Source: Streptomyces sp. 135
GTDB taxonomy: Bacteria > Actinomycetota > Actinomycetes > Streptomycetales > Streptomycetaceae
DNA: 64,000 bases
Assembly (NCBI RefSeq): GCF_020026305.1
Contig: NZ_CP075691.1
Coordinates: 3,720,001-3,784,000 of the forward strand
Direction: 5' to 3'
Shown: one piece after another, positions 53,061 to 61,099 of the stretch
Numbering within the stretch: position 1 is the first letter of the stretch
Layout: each line of letters starts with the position of its first letter
Made by a program: the position numbers and the translations under genes
The notes under the pieces: generated by a model
Told to the model about the DNA's origin: nothing
What the model saw: only the letters and a program-made list of their open reading frames with translations
Database searches by the model: none

Positions 53061-54233
53061 GACCACGCCGGGAGACGCGGCGGGCTTCACCTCGCCCAGC
53101 ACCCCCACCACGGTCAGCAGCACACCGAGCCCGACGCCCGCCAGGATCGCCGTGGAGGGCGACACGACGCTCAGCAGCCCGCCCGCCAGCGAGCCGCTCG
53201 CCGCGTACCCGGCGCCCACGGCGGCGTACATCACCGAGTAGCCGGCGGCGAGGGCGCTGGGCGGCAGCACCTCGCGCAGCGAAAGGTTCCGGGTGAGCAT
53301 GGCCCCGGCCTGGAACACCCCGGCGACGCCCAGGACGGCGAGCAGCCACCCCACGCCCGGCAGTACGGCGACGGCGGCCAGGCAGGCCGAGACGGCGAAC
53401 ATCAGCACCATGCCCTGCGTACGCAGGCGGCCCGGCCAGGTCCGCAGCCCGTACACGAACGACCCGACCGCGGAGCCCACCGCGAGCGCCGCGAGGAGCG
53501 GTCCCGCCCAGCCCACCGCGATGCCGCGCTGCTCCAGGAGCGCGGGCAGGACCAGCTCGGCGAGCGCGAGCATCGACAGGCTCGCCGCGCCCGTCACGAA
53601 GATCGGCCAGGCCCGCGCGAGGATCCGCGCCATGGACTCCCCGCCCCGGTCGTCCGCGTCCGAGCGCCACCCCTCGGGCAGCATCCACAGCCCGGCCACG
53701 GCGGCGGCCATCAGCGCTCCGGCCGACACCAGGGGCAGCGCCGGTGACACCCCGAGCGCGAGGCCGGTCACGGCGGCCGGCGCCACCGCCCAGATGGCGA
53801 AGGTGAGGATCGACTCCACGGACAGGGCCTGGGTGACGGCCTTGTCCGGCACCATGCCGGTCAGCAGGGCGCGCAGCCCGCCGGGGGCGGCGGCGGGCGC
53901 GGCCCCGGCGAGGAACGCGAACGCCCCCAGGGCCACGGGATGCGCGTGCGGCAGCAGGCCCAGCGCCGCGAACGCGACCGCGCCCACCGCGAGGCCCCGG
54001 GCGAGCTGCGGCCGGGCCCGCTCGGGCCGCATCCGCATCCCGAGGAGCGGCGCGCCCACGATCTCGCCCACCACGTACACCGCGGCGAGCACGGCGCCGA
54101 GGGCATACCCGCCGGGCCGCTCCCGCACGAGAAACACCAGGGCGAGCGGCGCCGCGGCCACGGGCATCCGCGCCCCCACGGCCACGGCCCCCCACCGGAC
54201 GACACCTCCGGAAACAACGTCGCGATAACTCAT
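52992..54233 (-). CDS. MFS transporter, second
   Basis: 413 residues with about 12 hydrophobic segments (ALGAVLAAVYVVGEIVGAPL, FLAGAAPAAAPGGLRALL, GWLLAVLGVAGVFQAGAML). It looks like a drug/metabolite-efflux type MFS, with the gene's C-terminus overlapping the GlxA-type regulator. The ATG is at 54231-54233 on the minus strand. No operator in its upstream region, which is the repeat-rich gap at 54234-54807. Confidence 0.8.
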   Translation of the reverse strand: MSYRDVVSGGVVRWGAVAVGARMPVAAAPLALVFLVRERPGGYALGAVLAAVYVVGEIVGAPLLGMRMRPERARPQLARGLAVGAVAFAALGLLPHAHPVALGAFAFLAGAAPAAAPGGLRALLTGMVPDKAVTQALSVESILTFAIWAVAPAAVTGLALGVSPALPLVSAGALMAAAVAGLWMLPEGWRSDADDRGGESMARILARAWPIFVTGAASLSMLALAELVLPALLEQRGIAVGWAGPLLAALAVGSAVGSFVYGLRTWPGRLRTQGMVLMFAVSACLAAVAVLPGVGWLLAVLGVAGVFQAGAMLTRNLSLREVLPPSALAAGYSVMYAAVGAGYAASGSLAGGLLSVVSPSTAILAGVGLGVLLTVVGVLGEVKPAASPGVVSAGGDVAERTPVSGGGDAERGL

Positions 54234-54345
54234 CCCCCGAAGCTAAACGCCCCCACCGACACCCCCCACCCCTTTTCAGCGCCGATGCGCGGACCCCCGG
54301 GTCGACGACGCCCACCCCCGACGGCCCGCGGTCGCCATGACGACG

Positions 54346-54468
54346 GGAGGGGACGTGCCGGTATGTCCGCCCGGAGCACGGCACCCACGCCCGCAGAGCC
54401 CCGAAGCACAAGGCGGCCACGCAGGCGCCGGCGAGGACGGACATACCGGCGCGGGCCCGCCCCACGAC
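54346..54468. repeat. 123-bp perfect direct repeat, copy 1, with inverted-repeat ends
   Basis: Identical to 54616-54738 over 123 bases at a 270-base offset. Inside it, GCCGGTATGTCCG (54357-54369) pairs with CGGACATACCGGC (54438-54450), perfect 13-base arms 68 bases apart. A non-coding structured element is a better reading than a gene. Confidence 0.85.
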
Positions 54469-54615
54469 GAACAACCCGCCCCCCCCGACGGCACCGCACC
54501 CGGCAACCGACCCCGACCACAACGCACCCTCCGCCCGCCGCCCCTTTCCCGAAGCGGTGCGGGCACTCAACGGTGAAGCCCCGGGCCCCCACCGACCCGC
54601 AGCCGCCCCACGACC

Positions 54616-54738
54616 GGAGGGGACGTGCCGGTATGTCCGCCCGGAGCACGGCACCCACGCCCGCAGAGCCCCGAAGCACAAGGCGGCCACGCAGGCGCCG
54701 GCGAGGACGGACATACCGGCGCGGGCCCGCCCCACGAC
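54616..54738. repeat. 123-bp perfect direct repeat, copy 2
   Basis: Same sequence as 54346-54468; its inverted arms are at 54627-54639 and 54708-54720. The 147 bases between the copies are unlike each copy's flanks, so this is a dispersed pair with a short spacer rather than a simple slippage array. Confidence 0.85.
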
Positions 54739-54807
54739 CGGTCGGGCGCCCCCGGACGAGCCGCACCGAAACCCCGAGCGCGACCACCCCACCGCACCCC
54801 ACGCCAC

Positions 54808-55857
54808 TCAAAACGTCAGCACCGCCCGCGCCACCCGCCCCGCCCCCGCATCCGCCACCGCCTTCCCGAAGTCCTCCACCGGGTACGTCACCGTCACCAG
54901 CTCATCCAGCAGCAACCGCCCCTCCCCGTACCACCGCGCGTACAGCGCGAAGTCCCGCTGCGGCGCCGAACTCCCGTACCGGCACCCGAGAATCGCCTTG
55001 TCCAGGAAGAGCGAGGCCACCACGAACGACGCCTCGGCCGTCGCCCCCGGCATCCCGAGCAGCACCGCCTGCCCATGCCGGTCCAGCAGGTCCACGGCCT
55101 CCCGCACCAGCGACACCCGCCCCACGCACTCGAAGACGTGGTCGGCCCCCTGCGGCAGCACCTCCCGCACCGCCTCCACCGACCCGAAGAAGTCCGTGGC
55201 GCCGAACCGCCGGGCGACGGCCTCCTTCGAGGGGTTCGCGTCGACGGCGACGACGGCCGACGCCCCGGCGATCCGGGCCCCCTGCAACACGTTGAGCCCG
55301 ATACCACCGGCACCGATCACCACCACGGTCTCCCCGGCGGCCACCCTGGCCCGGTTCAGCACGGCCCCCACGCCCGTCACCACCGCGCACCCGATCAACG
55401 CCGCGGACGTCAGCGGAATGTCCTCGGGGATCTTCACGGCCTGCACGCCCTTGACGAGGGTGCGCTCGGCGAAGGCGGAGTTGGCGGCGAACTGGTACAC
55501 CGGCTCGCCACCGCGCGAGAAGGGCCGGCCAGGCCGACCGATGGCCCGCCGGCACATGGTCGGCCGCCCCCGCCCGCACTCACCGCAGGCGCCGCAGTTC
55601 GCGATGGTGGACAGCGCCACATGGTCCCCGGGAGCCACATGCGTGACCCCGGCCCCCACCGCCTCCACCACGCCCGCCCCTTCGTGCCCGAGGACTACGG
55701 GCGACGGGAACGGAATGGTCCCGTCGATGACGGACAGATCGCTGTGGCACAGCCCGGCGGCGGCCACCGCGACCATCACCTCGCCGGGCCCCGGCTCCCT
55801 GACCTCCAGGTCCCCCACGACCTCGGCCGACTCCCCGTCAAAAACAACACCCCTCAT
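54808..55857 (-). CDS. zinc-dependent alcohol dehydrogenase
   Basis: 349 residues of the MDR family. Catalytic zinc site: GLCHSDLSVIDG near residue 36 and GHEGAGVVEAVG near residue 58; structural zinc cysteines in NCGACGECGRGRPTMC near residue 88; NAD site VVVIGAGGIGLNVLQGA near residue 175. It oxidises alcohols or reduces aldehydes with NAD(P). The ATG at 55855-55857 has GAGGGG upstream; an upstream GTG at 55878 is possible. It is the last gene of a leftward operon (SDR, ACAD, ADH) starting at 58026, all likely under operator 58048-58062. Confidence 0.9.
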   Translation of the reverse strand: MRGVVFDGESAEVVGDLEVREPGPGEVMVAVAAAGLCHSDLSVIDGTIPFPSPVVLGHEGAGVVEAVGAGVTHVAPGDHVALSTIANCGACGECGRGRPTMCRRAIGRPGRPFSRGGEPVYQFAANSAFAERTLVKGVQAVKIPEDIPLTSAALIGCAVVTGVGAVLNRARVAAGETVVVIGAGGIGLNVLQGARIAGASAVVAVDANPSKEAVARRFGATDFFGSVEAVREVLPQGADHVFECVGRVSLVREAVDLLDRHGQAVLLGMPGATAEASFVVASLFLDKAILGCRYGSSAPQRDFALYARWYGEGRLLLDELVTVTYPVEDFGKAVADAGAGRVARAVLTF

Positions 55858-55881
55858 GACACACCCCTCACGACGCACCCC

Positions 55882-57096
55882 TCACCGAGGCCCCCTGGCC
55901 TCTCTCGGCAGACCGAGCACGCGCTCGGCGATGATGTTGCGCTGAACCTCGTCCGAGCCGCCGTAGATGGTGTCGGCGCGGGTGAAGAGATGAAGCCGCT
56001 GGGCTTCGTCGAGTTCGTACGGCGCGTCGGCCGCCCAGTCCATGCACGCGACGGCCCCCGCCGCACCCCTCACCTGCACGGCAAGCTCCCCCAGCCACTG
56101 ATGCCACCGCCCCCACAACAGCTTGGCCACACTCGGCGCCCCGGCCACCCCCGTGGCCCCGCCGCCCCCACCCCCCAACGTCCGCAACGCGTTCCACCGC
56201 ATGACCCGCAGCTCCGCCCAGAGCCGCTCCAGCCGCTCCCGCACCACGGGGTCCCGCACGGCCCCCGAGGCGACCGCCTCCCGCACCACCACCGCCAACT
56301 CCGCCGCGAATGCGATCTGTTGCGCCAGCGTCGAGACGCCCCGCTCGAACCCGAGCAGCCCCATGGCGACCCGCCAGCCCTGACCCGCACCGCCCACCAC
56401 ATGGGCGCCGCGCGCGCGTGCGCCGTCGAAGAAGACCTCGTTGAACTCACTGGTGCCGGTCAGCTGCCGGATGGGCCGCACCTCGATCCGCCCCGGCTGG
56501 TCCATCGGCACCAGCAGGAACGACAGCCCCCGGTGCCCACGGGACCCCTCCTCCGTGCGCGCCAGCACGAAGCACCAGTCGGCCTCGTGCGCCAGCGACG
56601 TCCAGATCTTCTGCCCGGTGACGGCGTACGTCTCCCCGTCCCGCACGGCCCGCGTCCGCACCCCGGCCAGGTCGGAGCCCGCGCCCGGCTCGCTGTACCC
56701 CTGGCACCACAGCGCCTCGCCCCGGGCGATCGGCGGCAGGAACTCGTCCCGCTGCTCACGGCTGCCGTACGCCAGGAGCGTCGGCGCGAGCAGGTTCTCG
56801 CCGATGTGCCCGCAGCGGCCGGGCGCCCGCGCGCGTGCGTACTCCTCGGCCCAGACGACCTGCTGGGTGAGCGTGGCCCTCCGGTTGCCGTACGCGTCAC
56901 TGTCCCAGCCGAGGCCGATCCAGCCGCCGCGACCCAACTCCCGCTCCCAGGCCCGGCGTTCCACACCGCCCTCGTGCTCGCTGCCGGGGCCGCCGCGCCC
57001 GCGCGCGCGGGCATGGTCGCCGGTGAGGTGCGCGGCGAGCCAGCGCCGCGCCTCCCCGCGGAACGCCTCGTCATCCGGCCCGAAACCGAAATCCAC
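55882..57096 (-). CDS. acyl-CoA dehydrogenase, alpha-subunit-like
   Basis: 404 residues. FAD/substrate motifs: WCQGYSEPGAGSDLAGVRTRA near residue 128, GQKIWTSLAHEADWC near residue 160 and C-terminal TIYGGSDEVQRNIIAERVLG. In MCAD the catalytic glutamate is in an IYEGT motif; here that position reads IYGG. So the base would have to come from elsewhere, as in some family branches. An operon member with the SDR and ADH. A beta-type partner might be at 38666. Confidence 0.85.
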   Translation of the reverse strand: MDFGFGPDDEAFRGEARRWLAAHLTGDHARARGRGGPGSEHEGGVERRAWERELGRGGWIGLGWDSDAYGNRRATLTQQVVWAEEYARARAPGRCGHIGENLLAPTLLAYGSREQRDEFLPPIARGEALWCQGYSEPGAGSDLAGVRTRAVRDGETYAVTGQKIWTSLAHEADWCFVLARTEEGSRGHRGLSFLLVPMDQPGRIEVRPIRQLTGTSEFNEVFFDGARARGAHVVGGAGQGWRVAMGLLGFERGVSTLAQQIAFAAELAVVVREAVASGAVRDPVVRERLERLWAELRVMRWNALRTLGGGGGGATGVAGAPSVAKLLWGRWHQWLGELAVQVRGAAGAVACMDWAADAPYELDEAQRLHLFTRADTIYGGSDEVQRNIIAERVLGLPREARGPR

Positions 57097-57114
57097 AGCC
57101 CAGCCCCTCCCCGC

Positions 57115-58026
57115 CTACGCGTTCGGGCGGGCCTTGGACGCCGCCGCCTTGGCCATGGCCTCGACCTGAGCGAGGAGCGGCATGGGGTCGGTGCCGACCG
57201 TGCCGGGCAGGAAGTCGGCGAGCTTCTCCGGTGTCCAGGCCCCGTCGGCGTAGCCCGCGCGCAGCTCACGCGGCTGCGCCCAGACGGCGATCTTGGGCCC
57301 GGCGATCGTGTAGACCTGCCCGGTGATCCCCTCCTCGCGGGCGCGGTCGCTGAGCAGGTAGGTGACGAGGGCCGCCACATCCTCGGGCTCCCCGATCTCC
57401 TTCAGCTCCATGGGTACGTTCGCCGACATCCGCGTACGGGCGACGGGGGCCACCGCGTTGGCGGTCACCCCGTACTTGTGGAGACCCAGCGCGGCGCTGC
57501 GCACCAGCGAGATGATCCCGCCCTTGGCGGCGCTGTAGTTGGCCTGGGCGACGGACCCCTGGTGGTTGCCGCTGGTGAAGCCGATGAGGGTGCCCGAGCC
57601 CTGCTTCCGCATCACCGCCGAGGCGGCCCGGAAGACGGTGAAGGTGCCCTTCAGGTGGGTGGCGACCACCGGGTCCCACTCCCCCTCCGACATGTTGAAC
57701 AGCATCCGCTCGCGGAGGATCCCGGCGACGCACACGACCCCGTCGAGGCGGCCGTACTCGGCGAGCGCGACGTCGACGATCCGCTGCCCGCCCGCCATGG
57801 TGGAGATGTCGTCCGCGACGGCCACGGCTTCGCCGCCCGCGGCCCGGATCTCCTCGACCACGGCGTCGGCCACCTCGCTGGCGGGCTCACCGCCCTCCAT
57901 GGAGACCCCGTAGTCGTTGGCGACGACCCGCGCGCCCTCGGCGGCCGCGGCGAGCGCGACGGCCCTGCCGATGCCGCGCCCGGCACCGGTGACGGCCACC
58001 ACCTTGCCTGCCAAGAAGTTCCCCAC
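57115..58026 (-). CDS. SDR family dehydrogenase (3-hydroxyacyl-CoA type)
   Basis: 303 residues. Nucleotide loop TGAGRGIGRAVAL near residue 14, VVCVAGILRER near residue 97, and catalytic YSAAKGGIISLVRSAALG near residue 168. The layout with ANDYGVSMEGG early resembles the dehydrogenase part of HSD17B4/MFE-2 and the SDRs of steroid side-chain degradation, but this is only likeness. The GTG at 58024-58026 follows AAGGGGCCGGC. First gene of the leftward operon; the 18-base gap to the ACAD supports co-transcription. Confidence 0.87.
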   Translation of the reverse strand: MGNFLAGKVVAVTGAGRGIGRAVALAAAAEGARVVANDYGVSMEGGEPASEVADAVVEEIRAAGGEAVAVADDISTMAGGQRIVDVALAEYGRLDGVVCVAGILRERMLFNMSEGEWDPVVATHLKGTFTVFRAASAVMRKQGSGTLIGFTSGNHQGSVAQANYSAAKGGIISLVRSAALGLHKYGVTANAVAPVARTRMSANVPMELKEIGEPEDVAALVTYLLSDRAREEGITGQVYTIAGPKIAVWAQPRELRAGYADGAWTPEKLADFLPGTVGTDPMPLLAQVEAMAKAAASKARPNA

Positions 58027-58047
58027 GCCGGCCCCTTCCCGCGGTTT

Positions 58048-58062
58048 CTGACGGACCGTTAG
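58048..58062. promoter_or_regulatory. operator between SDR operon and cyclase-family gene
   Basis: CTGACGGACCGTTAG; one mismatch (GTTAG for GTCAG). It lies 22 bases from the SDR start and 48 from the cyclase start in an 83-base divergent gap. Confidence 0.68.
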
Positions 58063-58109
58063 ATTCTATGGCCGGTCGGACACCGGAAGACAAGACCCGC
58101 GGAGGACCC

Positions 58110-59036
58110 ATGTCACTGCCGCCCGAGTTCCACGCCATCGCCAAGCGCGTGAACAACTGGGGCCGTTGGGGCCCCGACGACGAGATCGGCACCCTGAACC
58201 TCATCACCGACGACGTCGTACGGGCGGCCGCCGCCGAGGTCCGCTCCGGGCGCCGCGTCCCGCTCGCGCTGACCCTCAAGGAGGACGGCGTCCAGACGGG
58301 TTTGATCCCCGGCCGCATGAACCCCCTGCACACCATGGTGCAGATCAACCAGGAGCTCTTCGGCCCGGGCACGGTCGCCACCAGCGACGACGCCGTGACG
58401 ATGGGGCTCCAGGCGGCCACCCACTGGGACGCGCTGACCCACGCGTCACACTCCGGGAAGATCTACAACGGCCGCCCCGCGGACACCATCGCGGCCCACA
58501 CGGGCGCCCGGTTCAGCGGCATCGACAAGGTGCCGTACGTCGTCTCGCGCGGCGTCCTGCTGGACGTGGCCCGCGCCAAGGGGCTCGACCGGCTGCCGGG
58601 GGATCACGCCGTGACACCCGAAGACCTGGACGAGGCGGCGGAGTTCGGCGGTGTCACGGTCCGCGCCGGCGACATCGTCCTCGTCCGCACGGGACAGATC
58701 CAGGTCTACCTGGCGGGCGACAGACACGCGTACGGCCACCCGTCCCCGGGCCTTTCACTGCGTACGCCCGAGTGGTTCCACGCGCGGGACGTGGCGGCGG
58801 TCGCCGACGACACCCTGACCTTCGAGATCTTCCCGCCGGAGATCGAGAACCTGTGGCTGCCCGTGCACGCGCTGCACCTGGTCGAGATGGGGATGCTGCA
58901 GGGCCAGAACTGGGATCTGGAAAAGTTGTCCACAGCCTGTGCGCAAGAAGGGCGTTACGCCTTCCTGCTCTCCGCGATGCCCGAGCCGTTCGCAGGCGGG
59001 ACCGGGACGCCCGTGGCGCCGGTGGCGGTGCTGTGA
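58110..59036 (+). CDS. cyclase-family hydrolase (kynurenine formamidase-like fold)
   Basis: 308 residues. The family metal motif lies in the middle (AATHWDALTHASHSGK near residue 100), followed by GIDKVPYVVSRGVLLDV, GDIVLVRTGQ and the C-terminal WLPVHALHLVEMGM. Cyclase/KynB-like proteins hydrolyse lactones, amides or related bonds with zinc or manganese. Here it is divergent from an SDR/ACAD operon and shares its operator, so a lactone- or ring-opening step is plausible. GGAGG precedes ATG 58110; an upstream ATG (58068) adds 14 poorly conserved residues. Confidence 0.85.
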   Translation: MSLPPEFHAIAKRVNNWGRWGPDDEIGTLNLITDDVVRAAAAEVRSGRRVPLALTLKEDGVQTGLIPGRMNPLHTMVQINQELFGPGTVATSDDAVTMGLQAATHWDALTHASHSGKIYNGRPADTIAAHTGARFSGIDKVPYVVSRGVLLDVARAKGLDRLPGDHAVTPEDLDEAAEFGGVTVRAGDIVLVRTGQIQVYLAGDRHAYGHPSPGLSLRTPEWFHARDVAAVADDTLTFEIFPPEIENLWLPVHALHLVEMGMLQGQNWDLEKLSTACAQEGRYAFLLSAMPEPFAGGTGTPVAPVAVL

Positions 59037-59368
59037 CCCGGCGCCCCTCCAAGCGGCGGCACGGCGGCGCGTCGGCTTCCGCCCCGAGCGCGATGCCGCG
59101 CGCCGCCATCCGGCTCGGCGCTCGACACTGCCCCTCATGACCCCGAGGGGACCGACGCCGACCACGCGACCCACATCTCGTCAAGGGCCTCCGTCACCGA
59201 GCGCCCTTGACGTCCCCTCGCGGCGAATCGCTGCTCACAAGCGTGATCAATCGGACACGTTACGTCAACACCCTGCCGGGGGTTAATGGCCCATGCCCGG
59301 CTCGTCCTACCCGCGCACGGGTGCGCGTCGTGGCACACGACGGCGCATACAGCCCGGGGCGGACGGGG
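59037..59368. other. intergenic region between cyclase and ATP-binding genes
   Basis: 332 bases between convergent 3' ends. It holds an inverted repeat CGTCAAGGGC (59179-59188) and GCCCTTGACG (59203-59212), perfect over 10 bases with a 14-base spacer; a terminator is possible. The later part is less GC-rich near 59230-59285. No convincing gene. Confidence 0.45.
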
Positions 59369-59851
59369 TCAGACGGCTTCGTACGCCACGTCGGCATCGG
59401 TGTCGCCGTACGACGCGCCGTCGAAGGTCACCGCGGCGACCCCGGCGTCGCACCGGTCGACCTCGCACCAGATGCTCTTGCCGCCACCCTCGGGCTGCCA
59501 GCCCCAGCGGTCGGCGAGACCGTCGACGAGCTCCAGGCCGCGGCCGTTGGTGTCGTCACCCTCCGCGTGCCGCTGTCTGGGCGGGCGGGCACTGCGGTCG
59601 GCCACCTCCACCCGGACCGTCGCCGGCGCGTCGTCGGGAACGCCGGGGAGGAGCATGCGCAGGACGGCCGGACAGCCCGTGTGCACAACGGCGTTGGTGA
59701 CCAGTTCCGAGATCAGCAGGATCAGCGTCTCGGCCACCGGCTCGTCGGCTTCTATGCCCGATCCCGCCAGTCGGGAGCGGGCCCATCTCCTGGCCCGCCC
59801 CACCTCCGCGGGGTCGGCCCCGACCTCCAGCTGAACTTGAAGCACCTGCAC
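59369..59851 (-). CDS. ATP-binding HATPase_c (anti-sigma-like) protein
   Basis: 160 residues. GHKL fold: an N-terminal RARRWARSRLAG, N-box ISELVTNAVVHTGCP near residue 50, and a G-box-like GRGLELVDGLADRWGW near residue 105. Such RsbW-like proteins bind ATP and in Streptomyces act as anti-sigma or kinase partners for SigB-type systems. GTG 59849-59851 is the start; the ribosome site is weak. No STAS or sigma partner is seen nearby. It is unlinked to the CoA regulon. Confidence 0.85.
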   Translation of the reverse strand: MQVLQVQLEVGADPAEVGRARRWARSRLAGSGIEADEPVAETLILLISELVTNAVVHTGCPAVLRMLLPGVPDDAPATVRVEVADRSARPPRQRHAEGDDTNGRGLELVDGLADRWGWQPEGGGKSIWCEVDRCDAGVAAVTFDGASYGDTDADVAYEAV

Positions 59852-60251
59852 CGCTCACACCATCCGAACCGGCGGACACATCGCCTCGCGACTCCACGGG
59901 GTCACGGAACGTGATCCCCTTGGGAGACAGCATGATTGACGTTCAGTCACCCCAACAAGCGCTTCGGGCATATTCCAGCGCGAAGGAGTACGCGTGCTGC
60001 ATACTGTGCGACGCGTAGCGCGGGGGGTCGAACAGACGGGCACGAGGCCCGCTCCTGCACGGCGAGCGGCGCGCATTGCCGGACCCGGAGCCGCCGCGGG
60101 GGCAGCACCGGGATGGCTCAGCCTCAGAACCACTCGCATCTGAGACAAGGTACTAGAGGCGGACGCCGACTCCGGGCCGTGACGACTCACGCGGAGGACA
60201 CAACCCGGTATCGACGCCTCCGTCAACGCTCCGTAGTGTCATCACTCCCTG
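59852..60251. other. gene-poor 400-base region upstream of the ATP-binding gene
   Basis: Holds the upstream region of the ATP-binding gene. A 19-codon minus-strand frame (59943-60002, starting MQHAYSFALEYA) is visible but has no ribosome site and may be chance; a leader peptide cannot be excluded. The rest is GC-rich without clear features. It also contains the 3' flank of the acyl-CoA dehydrogenase gene at 60252. Confidence 0.4.
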
Positions 60252-61091
60252 TCACAGCGCGGCCGCCAGCGCTTCCTGCGCCTCGTCGGCCCGTTGTCCC
60301 AGCTCGGCGCGGACCCAGGCCCGCTTGAGGTGCAGATGCACCTCGGACTCCCAGGTGAACCCCATGCCGCCGTGCACCTGGAGACAGTCGCGGGCGTTGC
60401 GTACGGCGGCGTCGTCGGCCAGCAGCTTGGCGCCGCGGATCTCGCGCGTGTCCCGGGTCACGGCGGCGGCGTACACGGCGGCGCGGGCGACCTCGGCGCG
60501 CACCAGCATCCGCGCGCAGAGGTGCTTCACGGCCTGGAACGCCCCGATGGGCTGCCCGAATTGTTCGCGATCGCCGGCATATCGCACGGCCATCTCGCAG
60601 GTCCGGGCGGCGCTGCCGAGCTGTTCGGCGGCGTACAGCAGCGCGCCCCGGCCCGGGCGCGGCGGTCCCGGCACGCGGTGCAGCGGTGTCAGCGGGTCGA
60701 CGGAGCGCAGGGCGACGGCCCCGCTCACGTCCCCCTGGACGGCGTCCGCCTCCGCGAGCCAGGGCACCAGCGTTCCGTCGACGGCGGTGACGACGGCGTC
60801 TCCGGACCAGGCACCCTCCACCTCGCCCGCCGCCAGGAACGACGCCACGGCGGGGCCGGGGAGCAGGGCCCGTCCCGCCTCCTCGAAGGCCAGTACGGCC
60901 TCCGGCAGCCCCAGGCCGACGCCCCCGCGCTCCTCGGGCAGGGCCAGGGAGAAGAAGCCGGCCTCGCCCAGCTCCTTCCACAGGGCGCGGTCGACGCGGT
61001 CCACGGCGTCCCGCAAGGAGAACCGCCCCGCCAGGATGTCCCGCATCCCGGAGCGCAAGGCCCGCTGCTCATCCGTGAGTTGGAAATCCAT
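60252..61091 (-). CDS. acyl-CoA dehydrogenase, short beta-subunit-like
   Basis: 279 residues, about 100 shorter than a full ACAD. The C-terminal half is normal (YAGDREQFGQPIGAFQAVKHL, LQVHGGMGFTWESEVHLHLKRA), while the middle beta domain is reduced. This fits beta subunits of actinobacterial heterotetrameric ACADs. It lies 8 bases after the full-length ACAD at 61100, its probable alpha partner. The start ATG 61089-61091 gives MDFQLTDEQRAL. Confidence 0.82.
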   Translation of the reverse strand: MDFQLTDEQRALRSGMRDILAGRFSLRDAVDRVDRALWKELGEAGFFSLALPEERGGVGLGLPEAVLAFEEAGRALLPGPAVASFLAAGEVEGAWSGDAVVTAVDGTLVPWLAEADAVQGDVSGAVALRSVDPLTPLHRVPGPPRPGRGALLYAAEQLGSAARTCEMAVRYAGDREQFGQPIGAFQAVKHLCARMLVRAEVARAAVYAAAVTRDTREIRGAKLLADDAAVRNARDCLQVHGGMGFTWESEVHLHLKRAWVRAELGQRADEAQEALAAAL

Positions 61092-61099
61092 ACCGTCCC

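Larger units (their letters stand above)
54234..54807. other. gene-free 574-base region with two long direct repeats
   Basis: Between the MFS start and the 3' end of the alcohol dehydrogenase. It is dominated by two identical 123-base units (54346-54468 and 54616-54738). No convincing gene: frames through the repeats give MSVLAGACVAALCF-type peptides on the minus strand but without ribosome sites. Confidence 0.6.

Noticed and set aside
54230..54811. Minus-strand frames with repeated MSVLAGACVAALCF-type peptides
   Set aside because: The repetition is explained by the 123-bp DNA repeat; no ribosome site and no homologous domain that I recognise.
54625..58062. Plus-strand frame of more than 1,100 codons across the alcohol dehydrogenase, ACAD and SDR genes
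   Set aside because: Same reason: a shadow of the minus-strand operon with low-complexity composition.
59135..59338. Small minus-strand frame in the gap after the cyclase gene
   Set aside because: No ribosome site, overlaps an inverted repeat, and lacks protein-like composition.
59943..60002. 19-codon frame MQHAYSFALEYA... as a leader peptide
   Set aside because: Too short to support, no ribosome site; only mentioned in the gap entry.
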